Source of the DNA: Scatosoma sp045652965
Lineage (GTDB): Bacteria; Bacillota; Clostridia; Christensenellales; Borkfalkiaceae
Length of the DNA stretch: 30,028 bases
Direction of reading: 5' to 3'
Assembly: GCA_045652965.1 (NCBI GenBank)
Contig: JAZOLI010000088.1
Location: 1-30,028 of the forward strand
The notes under the pieces were generated by a model. That model was given only the letters and a program-made list of their open reading frames with translations. It was not told the origin of the DNA and made no database searches. Every line of letters begins with the position of its first letter. Within the stretch, counting starts at the first letter, position 1. Both the position numbers and the translations under genes were made by a program. Below are positions 20,347 to 27,332 of the stretch, one piece after another.

Positions 20347-21456
20347 ATGAAATTCGTTTGTAACGGAATGATTTTATCTGACGCGGCGTTTACCGTAAGC
20401 AAGGCTTGCGCGGTGAAAACGATCACGCCCGTGCTCGAATGTATAAAAATTGAAGCAAAAAACGACGTGTTGACCCTTACTGCTTACGATGGGGAAATTT
20501 CCATTGAGAAAAAGATAGCAGCGGAAGTTTTAGAAGAAGGCGAACTTTGCGTGAACGGAAAATTCTTTGCTGATTTTATCGGTAAAATTTCTCTTGACGA
20601 AGTGGTGGTTTCTTCCGATGAAAAGGGTGTTGAAATTCGCTACGGCGAAAGTGAAACGTATATGCAAACGCTTCCTGCAAGCGATTTTCCCGTTTTCAAC
20701 GCAACCGTAGAAAACGAAGATAAATATTTTGAAATTAAAGAATCTGATTTAAAGGACATTATTTCCAAAGTCGTGTTTTGTTCGGCAACGGATGAAAGCC
20801 GTCCTATTTTGAAAGGCTGTCTTTTGGAAGCGAAAGAAGACAAGCTCACCGCAACCGCGCTCGACGGTTTTAGAATGGCTTGCTCTTATTGTGAAGCAAA
20901 ATCGTTCGGCGGGGATATGAAAATCGTTTGCCCTGCAAGAACGCTCACGGAAATTTCTCGTATGCTCGACGGCGATGAAACGTTAAAAATTTACGCGGAT
21001 AAAAATCGTTTGTCGGTTGCGGTTAAAAACACTGTCATTACGTCGCGTTTATACACCGGCGAATTTGTCAGAAAGGAAAACATTTATCCCGTTGATTTCA
21101 CAACGCAAGTGATCGTGAAAAAGGGAGCTCTTATGCAAAGCATAGAGCGTGCTGCGGTTTTGACGCGCGGCGATAAAAACAATCTCGTCATTTTCGATAT
21201 TAAGAGCGGAAAGATTAACATCACCGCAAACTCGGATATGGGTAAAGTGGAAGAGACGATCGGCGCGGAACTTAACGGAAAAGAATTAAAGATTGCAATG
21301 AACGGAAAATATCTTTTAGACGCGGTGAAAGCGTTAAATGAAGAAGAAATTGTGCTTTCGTTCAACACGTCTGTTTCCCCGTTCACGGTTGAAAACGAGA
21401 ACGACAAGCGTTGTCAATATCTTGTTTTACCCGTAAGAACAAGCGCATCCGCATAA
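20347..21456 (+). CDS. dnaN: DNA polymerase III beta subunit (sliding clamp)
   Basis: Ring-shaped processivity clamp. Its 369 aa form three repeated clamp domains; recognisable parts are VCNGMILSDAAFTVSKA, ESRPILKGCLLEA with TALDGFRMA at the domain-2 start, and the C-terminal QYLVLPVRT. The start ATG has AAGGAG 10 nt upstream. In nearly all Firmicutes dnaN directly follows dnaA and precedes recF-gyrB-gyrA. Here a SLOG gene precedes it and rpmH follows, so the locus has been rearranged. It also works with HolB, encoded at 10.5 kb. Confidence 0.96.
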   Translation: MKFVCNGMILSDAAFTVSKACAVKTITPVLECIKIEAKNDVLTLTAYDGEISIEKKIAAEVLEEGELCVNGKFFADFIGKISLDEVVVSSDEKGVEIRYGESETYMQTLPASDFPVFNATVENEDKYFEIKESDLKDIISKVVFCSATDESRPILKGCLLEAKEDKLTATALDGFRMACSYCEAKSFGGDMKIVCPARTLTEISRMLDGDETLKIYADKNRLSVAVKNTVITSRLYTGEFVRKENIYPVDFTTQVIVKKGALMQSIERAAVLTRGDKNNLVIFDIKSGKINITANSDMGKVEETIGAELNGKELKIAMNGKYLLDAVKALNEEEIVLSFNTSVSPFTVENENDKRCQYLVLPVRTSASA

Positions 21457-21493
21457 AAAAAGAGAAAAATCGCGCGAAAGCGATAGAAATTGC

Positions 21494-21522
21494 TTGACGG
21501 AAAAAGACGTTTGCGATATAAT
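21494..21522 (+). promoter_or_regulatory. SigmaA promoter of rpmH
   Basis: TTGACG (21494-21499), 17-bp spacer, TATAAT (21517-21522). The leader to rpmH is about 65 nt with CAGGAGAA before the ATG. Confidence 0.85.
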
Positions 21523-21595
21523 AGGAAAAGTTATCGTGGGAAATCTCGCGAATAAAGAAAAATAAAGAGAAAAAACTCAAATCAGGAGAACGATT

Positions 21596-21730
21596 ATGAA
21601 AAGAACTTATCAACCCAAGAAAAGACAAAAAAGCAAAGTACACGGCTTCCGCAAGAGAATGGCTACGACGGCTGGAAGAAAGGTGTTAAAGCGCCGTAGA
21701 GCAAAAGGCAGAAAGAGATTAACCCACTAA
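21596..21730 (+). CDS. rpmH: 50S ribosomal protein L34
   Basis: A 44-aa ribosomal protein: start MKRTYQPKKRQKSKVHGFRK, then RMATTAGRKVLKRRRAKGRK and a short end. Every hallmark of L34 is present (KRTYQP, HGFR.RM.T..GR.VL..RR.KGR). The ATG at 21596 follows AGGAGAA. It leads the conserved rpmH-rnpA-yidD-yidC-jag set. In Bacillus the origin's incA/B elements lie just upstream of rpmH; here dnaN is upstream instead. Confidence 0.97.
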   Translation: MKRTYQPKKRQKSKVHGFRKRMATTAGRKVLKRRRAKGRKRLTH

Positions 21731-21787
21731 GTTTAGGTTTTTATCTTTACGCTAAGCGAAACGATATATGCGAGTGAAAATGCCTGT

Positions 21788-21815
21788 TCCTTTCCTTTTT
21801 CTCAAAAGGAGAGGA
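21788..21815 (+). terminator. Attenuator hairpin between rpmH and rnpA
   Basis: TCCTTTCCTTTT (21788-21799) pairs with AAAAGGAGAGGA (21804-21815) with one wobble pair; the following run is only moderately T-rich. It probably reduces read-through so that L34 is made in excess over RnpA. Confidence 0.55.
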
Positions 21816-21841
21816 TTTGCGTTTTTGTTAGGTGAAGAAGA

Positions 21842-22159
21842 ATGAAATATTTCAGATTAAAAAAGCAATCGGATTTTCAAAAATTGTTTAAATTAGGAAG
21901 CCGCGCTTTTTCGCCTTCGCTTACAATCGTGTATCGAAAAGCCGACAAAACAACGATGGGTATATCCGTGGGAAAAAAACACGGAAAAAGCGTGCAAAGA
22001 AACCGCATCAAACGATTGCTTAGAGAAGCCTTTCGCCTTTCTATGGAAAACATGCAAGGCTCCTATTCCATCGTGTTGATACCCAAGGTGTGCAACGAAT
22101 ATTCGTTTGAAACGTTCAAACGCCATTTACAATGGATTATCAAAAAAGAGAATCTTTGA
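21842..22159 (+). CDS. rnpA: Ribonuclease P protein component
   Basis: Protein subunit of RNase P, which matures the 5' ends of tRNAs. It has 105 aa. The start MKYFRLKKQSDFQKLFKLG is typical, and the RNA-binding signature GKSVQRNRIKRLLREAFR is complete. AGGTGAAGAA precedes the ATG. The 3' end overlaps the yidD frame by 28 nt, which is common. The RNase P RNA gene is not in this window. Confidence 0.95.
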   Translation: MKYFRLKKQSDFQKLFKLGSRAFSPSLTIVYRKADKTTMGISVGKKHGKSVQRNRIKRLLREAFRLSMENMQGSYSIVLIPKVCNEYSFETFKRHLQWIIKKENL

Positions 22160-22458
22160 AAATCAATTTTCGTTCTCTTTTTAAAGAGAATAAAAGGTAT
22201 TTGAGAAAACGGGTGTTTAAACCCTATTTAAAAATGCTTTGCATGCGTTTGATTTTGTTTTATCAAAAATATTTATCTCGCCACACCTGCCTATATCGTC
22301 CCACTTGCTCTCAATATACGCTTGAATGTATCAACAATCACGGCGTTGTTGTAGGCATACTCCTTGGGTCTTGGCGTATTCTACGTTGTAATCCCCTTTC
22401 CAAAGGCGGTTATGATCCTGCGCCTGAACGGTTTTTGTTAAAGCGCTGGCTTCTTTAA
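22132..22458 (+). CDS. yidD: Membrane protein insertion efficiency factor YidD
   Basis: Small amphipathic membrane-associated protein that aids YidC-dependent insertion. The conserved core is MRLILFYQKYLS...CLYRPTCSQYTLECI.NHG, LLGSWRILRCNPLSKGGYDP. The longest frame (108 aa) overlaps rnpA and has an unusual basic N-terminal extension of about 34 residues. Alternative starts are TTG at 22201 (AAAAGG five bases upstream) or ATG at 22234, which gives the usual family length but has no ribosome binding site. The start is therefore uncertain. It lies between rnpA and yidC as in most bacteria. Confidence 0.9.
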   Translation: MDYQKRESLKINFRSLFKENKRYLRKRVFKPYLKMLCMRLILFYQKYLSRHTCLYRPTCSQYTLECINNHGVVVGILLGSWRILRCNPLSKGGYDPAPERFLLKRWLL

Positions 22459-22483
22459 AAATTTTAGATAAGGAAAAAAGAGA

Positions 22484-23773
22484 ATGTTAAATTTATTAGG
22501 CGTGGGTATTGCGCTTTTTGGAGACACCTACGACATTTCGCTCAACTGGATAGGCGAGTTGATCCGCTGGCTGATTACGGGCATTGGCTCGGTTGGCGTC
22601 GGCATCATTGTGTTTTCGATCATTTTAAAAGTGATCGTGTTGCCTTTCGACGTCTATCAACGCATTTCCATGCGCAAGCAAAACCTGAAAATGAAAGAAA
22701 ATCAGGCGCGAATGGAAAAACTCCAAAAACAATACGCAAACGACAAGGATAAATATAACCAAAAGGTTATGGAAATGTATAAAGAGAGCGGAATTTCCAT
22801 TTTCTCTTCCTGCCTTCCTATGATTTTGTCCTTGGTTATCTTTATCGTGGCGATTGGCGCGTTTAACGCATATTCGCAATATGCAAACGTGGAAAATTAT
22901 AACCAAATGGTGAAAGCTTATAACCAAAAAGTGGAAAGCCTTTGTCTGGAATTAAAAGAAGGCGATTATGGTTATGAAAGCTACGCCGAAGCGGAAAACG
23001 TTTACCACTTCAACACGGATAAGGTTTACGAAAAAGCGGAAATCAAAGCGTTTGCAGACGCTTTCATAAAAGCAAACCCGAACGCAACGAAAGAAGCGGC
23101 TGTTAAAGAATATTTTAGAAACGAAGGGCAAACGGCGGTTTTACAAGCTTATGAAACGAGCGTGAAAAACAACACGAAATTCCTTTGGATCAAAAACATT
23201 TGGGCAACGGACGCGAGCTATAGACACCCCGTTTTGCAATTCTCCGAATTTGAAGCGGAAGTGAAACAGCAAAATTTCCAAGTGGGCGATAAGAAAGTAA
23301 ATCTTACGGAAATTGCCGAAAAAACCAACGTTTACAGCGTAGATACCTATAACGTGATCACGGCGAAATTGACGGCGCAAAAATCGCAAGCAAACGGCTA
23401 TTATATTTTGATTTTGTTATCCATCGGCACCATCTTGCTTCAACAATGGATCTCTATGGCAGGTCAAAAGGAACAACAAAAATATTCGTCGGTAGATGGT
23501 CAAGGCGCATCGCAACAAAAAACGACGATGGTGATTATGACGGGTATGTTCGCGATCTTCGCGTTCATGTATAGCTCGGCGTTCTCCATCTACATGATCA
23601 TGAGCAACGTGTTGTCCTTGATTTCGACGATTATTATCAACAAAATCGTGGACACGAGAGAAAGAAAGAAAGAAGAAGCGGCGCTGATTGAAAAATATAA
23701 CAAGCGTTTTGCAGGTCGCGCTCCTTCCGCTTCGGGTGTTAAGAAAAGCGAGAACAACAAAAAAAGCAAATAA
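22484..23773 (+). CDS. yidC: YidC/Oxa1-family membrane protein insertase with large extracytoplasmic insert
   Basis: Inserts membrane proteins, alone or with Sec; in sporulating Bacillus the paralogue is SpoIIIJ. It has 429 aa. Membrane segments lie at about 31-55, 107-130, 305-325, 344-365 and 368-386. The first conserved helix reads IILKVIVLPFDVYQ, so the groove Arg of YidC is Lys49 here. Between the second and third helices lies a Lys/Glu/Tyr-rich domain of about 170 residues (131-300) where SpoIIIJ has a short loop; FLWIKNIWATD inside it matches the usual FLW element. The C-terminus is basic (KKSENNKKSK). No lipobox is present. AAGGAAAAAAGAG precedes the ATG. Confidence 0.92.
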   Translation: MLNLLGVGIALFGDTYDISLNWIGELIRWLITGIGSVGVGIIVFSIILKVIVLPFDVYQRISMRKQNLKMKENQARMEKLQKQYANDKDKYNQKVMEMYKESGISIFSSCLPMILSLVIFIVAIGAFNAYSQYANVENYNQMVKAYNQKVESLCLELKEGDYGYESYAEAENVYHFNTDKVYEKAEIKAFADAFIKANPNATKEAAVKEYFRNEGQTAVLQAYETSVKNNTKFLWIKNIWATDASYRHPVLQFSEFEAEVKQQNFQVGDKKVNLTEIAEKTNVYSVDTYNVITAKLTAQKSQANGYYILILLSIGTILLQQWISMAGQKEQQKYSSVDGQGASQQKTTMVIMTGMFAIFAFMYSSAFSIYMIMSNVLSLISTIIINKIVDTRERKKEEAALIEKYNKRFAGRAPSASGVKKSENNKKSK

Positions 23774-23785
23774 AACACATGCTTA

Positions 23786-23808
23786 TTTCCGTGCTAGCGG
23801 AAAAGGAG
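23786..23808 (+). promoter_or_regulatory. Small hairpin abutting the jag ribosome binding site
   Basis: TTTCCG (23786-23791) pairs with CGGAAA (23798-23803) and runs into AAGGAG (23803-23808). It could tune jag translation; evidence is structural only. Confidence 0.35.
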
Positions 23809-23816
23809 TTTAGAAA

Positions 23817-24713
23817 ATGAATTATACGGAATTTACGGGCAAGACGGTGGAAGAAGCAATCGAAATCGGATTGAATGAACTCGGCTTGACCAAAGAAAAC
23901 GCGGACATCCGTGTTTTGGAAGAAGGCAAGAAAAAACTTTTCGGTGCGGTGAAAGCACGCGTGGAAATTGCGCCTATGGAAAACAACGGCGAGGTTTGTA
24001 ATGCGCAAACGGACGGCGAAAGAACGGTTGCGTTCTTAGAAGGACTTTTCGAGCTTTTGAAAATTACCGCTTGTACGGAGCTTGTTTCCGAGGGCGATAA
24101 AATTGAAATTAACGTGACGGCGGCGAACACGACGTCTATTATCGGTAAGCGCGGTGAAACGCTTGACGCGGTGCAAACGCTTGCAGGCGCGGTGGCAAAC
24201 ACGGGTAGAGACGACTATAAACGTGTGGTGGTCGATTGCGAAAACTATCGTGAAAACCGCGAAGCGACCTTGAAAAAGCTTGCGGAAAATCTCGCGCAAA
24301 AGGCAACGCGCCTTGGCAAAAAGATTAAGCTCGAACCCATGAACCCTTATGAAAGACGGATTATTCACTCCGCACTTTCTGAAATCGAAGGTGTGAAAAC
24401 GGAAAGCGAAGGCAAAGAGCCCAACCGCTATATCGTGGTGATCCCCGACAACCTTGAAGATCCCGACGCACCCGCTTTGGAAGCGAGAAACGGCAGAGAT
24501 CGCGGCGGTCGTGATCGTGGTTATGGAAACCGTGGTAGAAACGATCGCGGTGGAAAGGGTGGCTATGGAAACCGCGGTAGAAATGACCGTGGCGGCAAAA
24601 AGAACTTTAACCGCTCGGGCAAAGATACGTCTTCCGCAGGCGGCACGTCTATGAAAGCTTCCAGCGATTTCTTCGGAATTTTCCTTGGCAACAGCGGCAA
24701 CAAAGACGAATAA
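23817..24713 (+). CDS. jag: RNA-binding protein KhpB/Jag with RGG-rich tail
   Basis: RNA-binding protein (SpoIIIJ-associated Jag, also KhpB/EloR), linked to cell elongation and small-RNA biology in Firmicutes. It has 298 aa. Jag-N domain 1-52 (EFTGKTVEEAIEIGLNELGL), KH domain about 75-147 with IIGKRGETLDA, and R3H domain about 148-210 (NPYERRIIHSAL, NRYIVVIP). After this comes an Arg/Gly-rich tail (about 224-268) with the 13-residue unit GYGNRGRNDRGGK repeated at 235-247 and 249-261. RGG tails are common in eukaryotic RNA-binding proteins but not in Bacillus Jag, which ends after R3H. It is followed by a strong terminator. Confidence 0.93.
   Translation: MNYTEFTGKTVEEAIEIGLNELGLTKENADIRVLEEGKKKLFGAVKARVEIAPMENNGEVCNAQTDGERTVAFLEGLFELLKITACTELVSEGDKIEINVTAANTTSIIGKRGETLDAVQTLAGAVANTGRDDYKRVVVDCENYRENREATLKKLAENLAQKATRLGKKIKLEPMNPYERRIIHSALSEIEGVKTESEGKEPNRYIVVIPDNLEDPDAPALEARNGRDRGGRDRGYGNRGRNDRGGKGGYGNRGRNDRGGKKNFNRSGKDTSSAGGTSMKASSDFFGIFLGNSGNKDE
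24519..24599 (+). repeat. Imperfect tandem repeat coding for the RGG tail of Jag
   Basis: Two 39-nt in-frame units (24519-24557 and 24561-24599) encode the same 13 residues but differ at some third positions, so the peptide rather than the DNA seems conserved. Confidence 0.75.
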
Positions 24714-24723
24714 AATGGAAAAG

Positions 24724-24756
24724 AAAAACTCGGCTTTTTGATATGCCGAGTTTTTT
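24724..24756 (+). terminator. Terminator of the rpmH-jag operon
   Basis: AAAAACTCGGC (24724-24734) pairs with GCCGAGTTTTT (24745-24755) with a 10-nt loop and a T run. It begins 10 bp after the jag stop. Confidence 0.93.
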
Positions 24757-24768
24757 ATTGAAAACCAC

Positions 24769-24797
24769 TTGAAATGTAGATGTTTTTATGATATAAT
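24769..24797 (+). promoter_or_regulatory. SigmaA promoter of small membrane protein gene
   Basis: TTGAAA (24769-24774), 17-bp spacer, TATAAT (24792-24797). Confidence 0.8.
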
Positions 24798-24841
24798 CAA
24801 CTTACCGATAAACAAAATTTAAAAAAGGAGAGTGTTTTGCT

Positions 24842-25069
24842 ATGAAAAAAGAAAACGTTTATAAAATTTTATACGCTATATCCGCTATCCTTGTTATCGT
24901 TTTTATTGTTGCGAGTGGGGTTGACGTTTACAAATATAACACAGGCGGTTATATAGGCTCAGCGCCTTTGTGGCTTTACATTTTGTTGAGAGCCATTCAG
25001 TTTGTTTTACCGAGCATCATTGTGTTTGTGATTGCAATCATTTGCAAAAAGCATTTTAGAAAAAAGTAA
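24842..25069 (+). CDS. Small two-helix membrane protein, unknown function
   Basis: A 75-aa protein with two predicted transmembrane helices (about 9-28 and 43-67), a Gly/Tyr-rich turn (KYNTGGYIGSAP) and basic ends (MKKEN, KKHFRKK). AAGGAGAG precedes the ATG. It has its own strong promoter and a terminator, so it forms a single-gene unit between jag and queT. Base use is AT-rich. I recognise no family. It could be a small regulatory subunit or a membrane-active peptide, but nothing in the sequence decides this. Confidence 0.75.
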   Translation: MKKENVYKILYAISAILVIVFIVASGVDVYKYNTGGYIGSAPLWLYILLRAIQFVLPSIIVFVIAIICKKHFRKK

Positions 25070-25080
25070 AGAAAAATAAA

Positions 25081-25110
25081 AAAAGACTAACGAAATTTCG
25101 TTAGTCTTTT
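25081..25110. terminator. Perfect 30-bp palindrome, bidirectional terminator
   Basis: AAAAGACTAACGAAA (25081-25095) is followed immediately by its exact reverse complement (25096-25110), flanked by A- and T-rich runs. It lies between the convergent small membrane protein gene and queT. Confidence 0.9.
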
Positions 25111-25126
25111 TCTTTGCTCATACACT

Positions 25127-25645
25127 TTATAAATTTTTTTGCAATTTAGAAATGGTGAAATAAAGCGGTGTGCCAAGAGCGTAAACCCAAACGCTTTGCG
25201 TTAAAAACAAGGAGAAAACAAAGAACAAATATGCCGTTAAAACGCTCGCTTGTCCGCCCAAATCACCGCACAAAAACACGATGACCATCGGGATAAACAC
25301 CGCGTTCAAGAGCACGGGAAACAAACCGCCCACAAACAATTTCAGCGCCGTTTTCTTGATCGCTTTCCCTATAAAATAAGTGCCAAGCCCCGCGCACAAG
25401 GTGACGAGCGAGCCCACGCATACGTCGTAGAAAAAATAAGGGGAAGCAAGGTTGGAAAGGATACAACCCACGTATAACGCCGGCACGGCTTCGGGGAAAA
25501 ATAAGGGTAAAATACAAAGCGCCTCCGCAGGACGGACTTGGAACGGTCCGAAAGCAAAGGGCATAAAAGCATAGGTGAGCGCCACGTATAACGCGGCAAT
25601 CACGCCAGCGCGGCAAAGTCGTTTTGTAGTGAAAACGTTTTTCAT
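25127..25645 (-). CDS. queT: QueT-family queuosine-precursor ECF transporter S component
   Basis: Membrane substrate-binding subunit of an energy-coupling-factor transporter, taking up a queuosine precursor such as preQ1. It has 172 aa from ATG 25645 (an in-frame TTG lies one codon upstream) and about six hydrophobic helices. Family features: AGVIAALYVALTYAFMPFAF near the N-terminus, FQVRPAEALCILPLFFPEAVPALYVGCILSNL and VGSLVTLCAGLGTY. The shared ECF energising module is not in the window. The leader contains a pseudoknot that fits a preQ1-I riboswitch, which supports the substrate assignment. Confidence 0.9.
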   Translation of the reverse strand: MKNVFTTKRLCRAGVIAALYVALTYAFMPFAFGPFQVRPAEALCILPLFFPEAVPALYVGCILSNLASPYFFYDVCVGSLVTLCAGLGTYFIGKAIKKTALKLFVGGLFPVLLNAVFIPMVIVFLCGDLGGQASVLTAYLFFVFSLFLTQSVWVYALGTPLYFTISKLQKNL

Positions 25646-25656
25646 CAAATTGTACC

Positions 25657-25697
25657 TCGGTTTTTTTATTAGGAAGTGTTCGACCGAAAACCTTCCT
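25657..25697 (-). promoter_or_regulatory. preQ1-I-like riboswitch controlling queT translation
   Basis: On the minus strand: P1 AGGAAG (25697-25692) pairs with CTTCCT (25676-25671). The P1 loop contains TCGGT (25687-25683), which pairs with ACCGA (25661-25657) after an A-rich linker (ATAAAAAA), giving the H-type pseudoknot of preQ1-I aptamers. The segment before the 3' P1 strand (GAACA) resembles the conserved ACA of the class. The second pseudoknot strand overlaps GAGG (25658-25655), the ribosome binding site 9 nt before the ATG, so ligand binding should block translation. The adjacent gene is queT. Confidence 0.72.
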
Positions 25698-25708
25698 TTC
25701 GTTTACAT

Positions 25709-25737
25709 ATTATAACAAAGCAAAAAAAGAAAGTCAA
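25709..25737 (-). promoter_or_regulatory. SigmaA promoter of queT
   Basis: Minus strand: TTGACT (25737-25732, overlapping the yyaC stop codon), 17-bp spacer, TATAAT (25714-25709). The expected transcript starts a few bases before the riboswitch. Confidence 0.85.
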
Positions 25738-26411
25738 CCATTTTCGCTTGTTGTTTCTTTCGTTTGGGAATTTTTTACGCGATTATATAAAAGGGTGGCG
25801 ATCGCTTCCGACACGATTTCTGCCATAGTGTAAACGAGATTTAAGCGCGTGGTGTTGAGCAAACCGAAGTTGGCAACCGATTTTTCCGCAACGATGCCCA
25901 TAATTGAAATATCACCGATCGCACCCAGCTTTTTGTTTGCGCCTGCGCCAGGGAACAGGGGGGAATTGGTTAGCCTTAAAAGCCCCACGTCGCCCTCTGC
26001 GCCCACCGCCGCATCCACCACCACGATTTGGCTGCCCCTATGCGTTTCCTTTAAAAACGCGCGAAGATATTTGATTTCTTTCGCCGTCACGGGCGATGCG
26101 AGCGTGCCGTAGATAAACGCTCTAAGCCCTTGCGTTTTATATTTGAGCATAGACCCTGTGATAGGTCCTAGGCTATCCCCCACGGCAAGATCGCTCCCGA
26201 TGCAAACGATCACGGGCGGCGCGTTAAAATCGCCGTTAAAATGCTTGCAAAAATCCGCGTCGTTTTGCGGCGAACGCGTACATGCCCCATCCATTTTTTG
26301 AAAGCGGCGGGGCGTAAGCTTGCGCTGCATGTCCGTTTTTAAAAGCGTTTCAAGCGCCAAAGCCGCGCCGTCGGCGGCGAGCTTGTTATAAACGTGAAAG
26401 GTATATTCCAT
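25734..26411 (-). CDS. yyaC: YyaC-family sporulation protein (GPR-like peptidase fold)
   Basis: Putative spore protease related to the germination protease GPR. It has 225 aa. The family core is visible: VIVCIGSDLAVGDSLGPITG (67-86) with Asp73 and Asp79, VVVDAAVGAEGDVG (131-144), then PGAGANKKLGAIGDISIMGIV (154-174). In Bacillus yyaC is also near the origin, beside soj-spo0J. GGAAAA before ATG 26411 is a weak ribosome binding site; a TATAAT-like box lies about 30 bp upstream without a good -35 element, and a sporulation promoter is possible. The N-terminal 60 residues are less conserved. Confidence 0.85.
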   Translation of the reverse strand: MEYTFHVYNKLAADGAALALETLLKTDMQRKLTPRRFQKMDGACTRSPQNDADFCKHFNGDFNAPPVIVCIGSDLAVGDSLGPITGSMLKYKTQGLRAFIYGTLASPVTAKEIKYLRAFLKETHRGSQIVVVDAAVGAEGDVGLLRLTNSPLFPGAGANKKLGAIGDISIMGIVAEKSVANFGLLNTTRLNLVYTMAEIVSEAIATLLYNRVKNSQTKETTSENG

Positions 26412-26506
26412 TTTCCTTTTCCCCCATATAATCTACCCATCGATTATAGCCCAAAACGCCAAGGGATAAACTTTAAAAAATTTTTTCTCGCTCGATAGGA
26501 TTTTTC

Positions 26507-26535
26507 TTGAAAAACTTGGTTATATGTGTTATAAT
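26507..26535 (+). promoter_or_regulatory. Extended -10 promoter of cvpA-like gene
   Basis: TTGAAA (26507-26512), 17-bp spacer, TATAAT (26530-26535) preceded by TGT. CGGAGGA lies before the ATG at 26556. Confidence 0.85.
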
Positions 26536-26555
26536 ATAAAAAACGGAGGAAAAAA

Positions 26556-27266
26556 ATGCTTTTAGGTTTAAATGCAAGTTGGATACATTATGCCATAGAC
26601 GGGGTTGTGATCTTGGTGGCGCTCATATTTGCCGTTAAAAGCGCAAAAAAGGGATTTGTGGATTGTTTCTTCGGTTTCGTTTCCACCATCCTTGCTGTGG
26701 TTGTCGCCTTTACTTTTATGAAAGGGCTGCTCGCTTGGACGGATGGATTGTTTGGTTTGCAAGGCGCGATAGAAAACGGACTTATAGGTGCATTTGGCAA
26801 AGTGAAGGGGTTTGACGTCGACGTGTCGGCGGCTGGTATGGAAGCGGCGCTCGAAGACAAAAATTTGCCGTCCTTTTTAATCAACGCTATCGTGGATAAC
26901 GTAGCAAACAAAGACGTGCCTAGCGGCACGACGCTCGCAATGATCGTGGGGGGAACGCTTGGAGAATTTGCCGCAACGCTTGTGGCTTGGCTCGTTGTTT
27001 TCCTGATCGCAAAGTTTTTGTTAAAGCTTGTTCGAAAATTCCTCAACTCGCTTATCCAATCTCTTCCCATCGTGGGCGGAATCAATCGTTTGCTCGGTTT
27101 TATCGTTGGCGCAATCAAAGGTCTTTTGATTGTTTGCGTAGTGGTTGCGGTGATCGCGCTCATTCCTTCGGCTGGGTTAACCGCCTTTTTCAGCGAAACG
27201 GTGGTCGCAGGTTGGCTTTATAACAGCAATCCTTTGCACGTCATTTTGGGTTGGATAATTGCATAA
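26556..27266 (+). CDS. CvpA-family membrane protein
   Basis: A 236-aa protein with an N-terminal pair of hydrophobic helices (about 13-57) and a C-terminal set (about 127-152, 172-195 and 197-230). KSAKKGFVDCFFGFVSTILAVVVAFTF is the CvpA signature after the first helix, and LIQSLPIVGGINRLLGFIVGAIKGLLI is the second one. E. coli CvpA is needed for colicin V production and envelope-stress tolerance; Firmicute members are poorly understood. A middle loop of about 70 residues (58-125) faces outside or inside. It is a single-gene unit with its own promoter and terminator, next to the second DnaA-box cluster. Confidence 0.85.
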   Translation: MLLGLNASWIHYAIDGVVILVALIFAVKSAKKGFVDCFFGFVSTILAVVVAFTFMKGLLAWTDGLFGLQGAIENGLIGAFGKVKGFDVDVSAAGMEAALEDKNLPSFLINAIVDNVANKDVPSGTTLAMIVGGTLGEFAATLVAWLVVFLIAKFLLKLVRKFLNSLIQSLPIVGGINRLLGFIVGAIKGLLIVCVVVAVIALIPSAGLTAFFSETVVAGWLYNSNPLHVILGWIIA

Positions 27267-27283
27267 AACAAACTCGTTAAATC

Positions 27284-27316
27284 GGGTCGGGATTGTTCTC
27301 CCGACCCTTTCTTTTT
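27284..27316 (+). terminator. Terminator of cvpA-like gene
   Basis: GGGTCGGGA (27284-27292), 6-nt loop, TCCCGACCC (27299-27307), then TTTCTTTTTT. Confidence 0.93.
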
Positions 27317-27332
27317 TAGAGCGTTATACATT

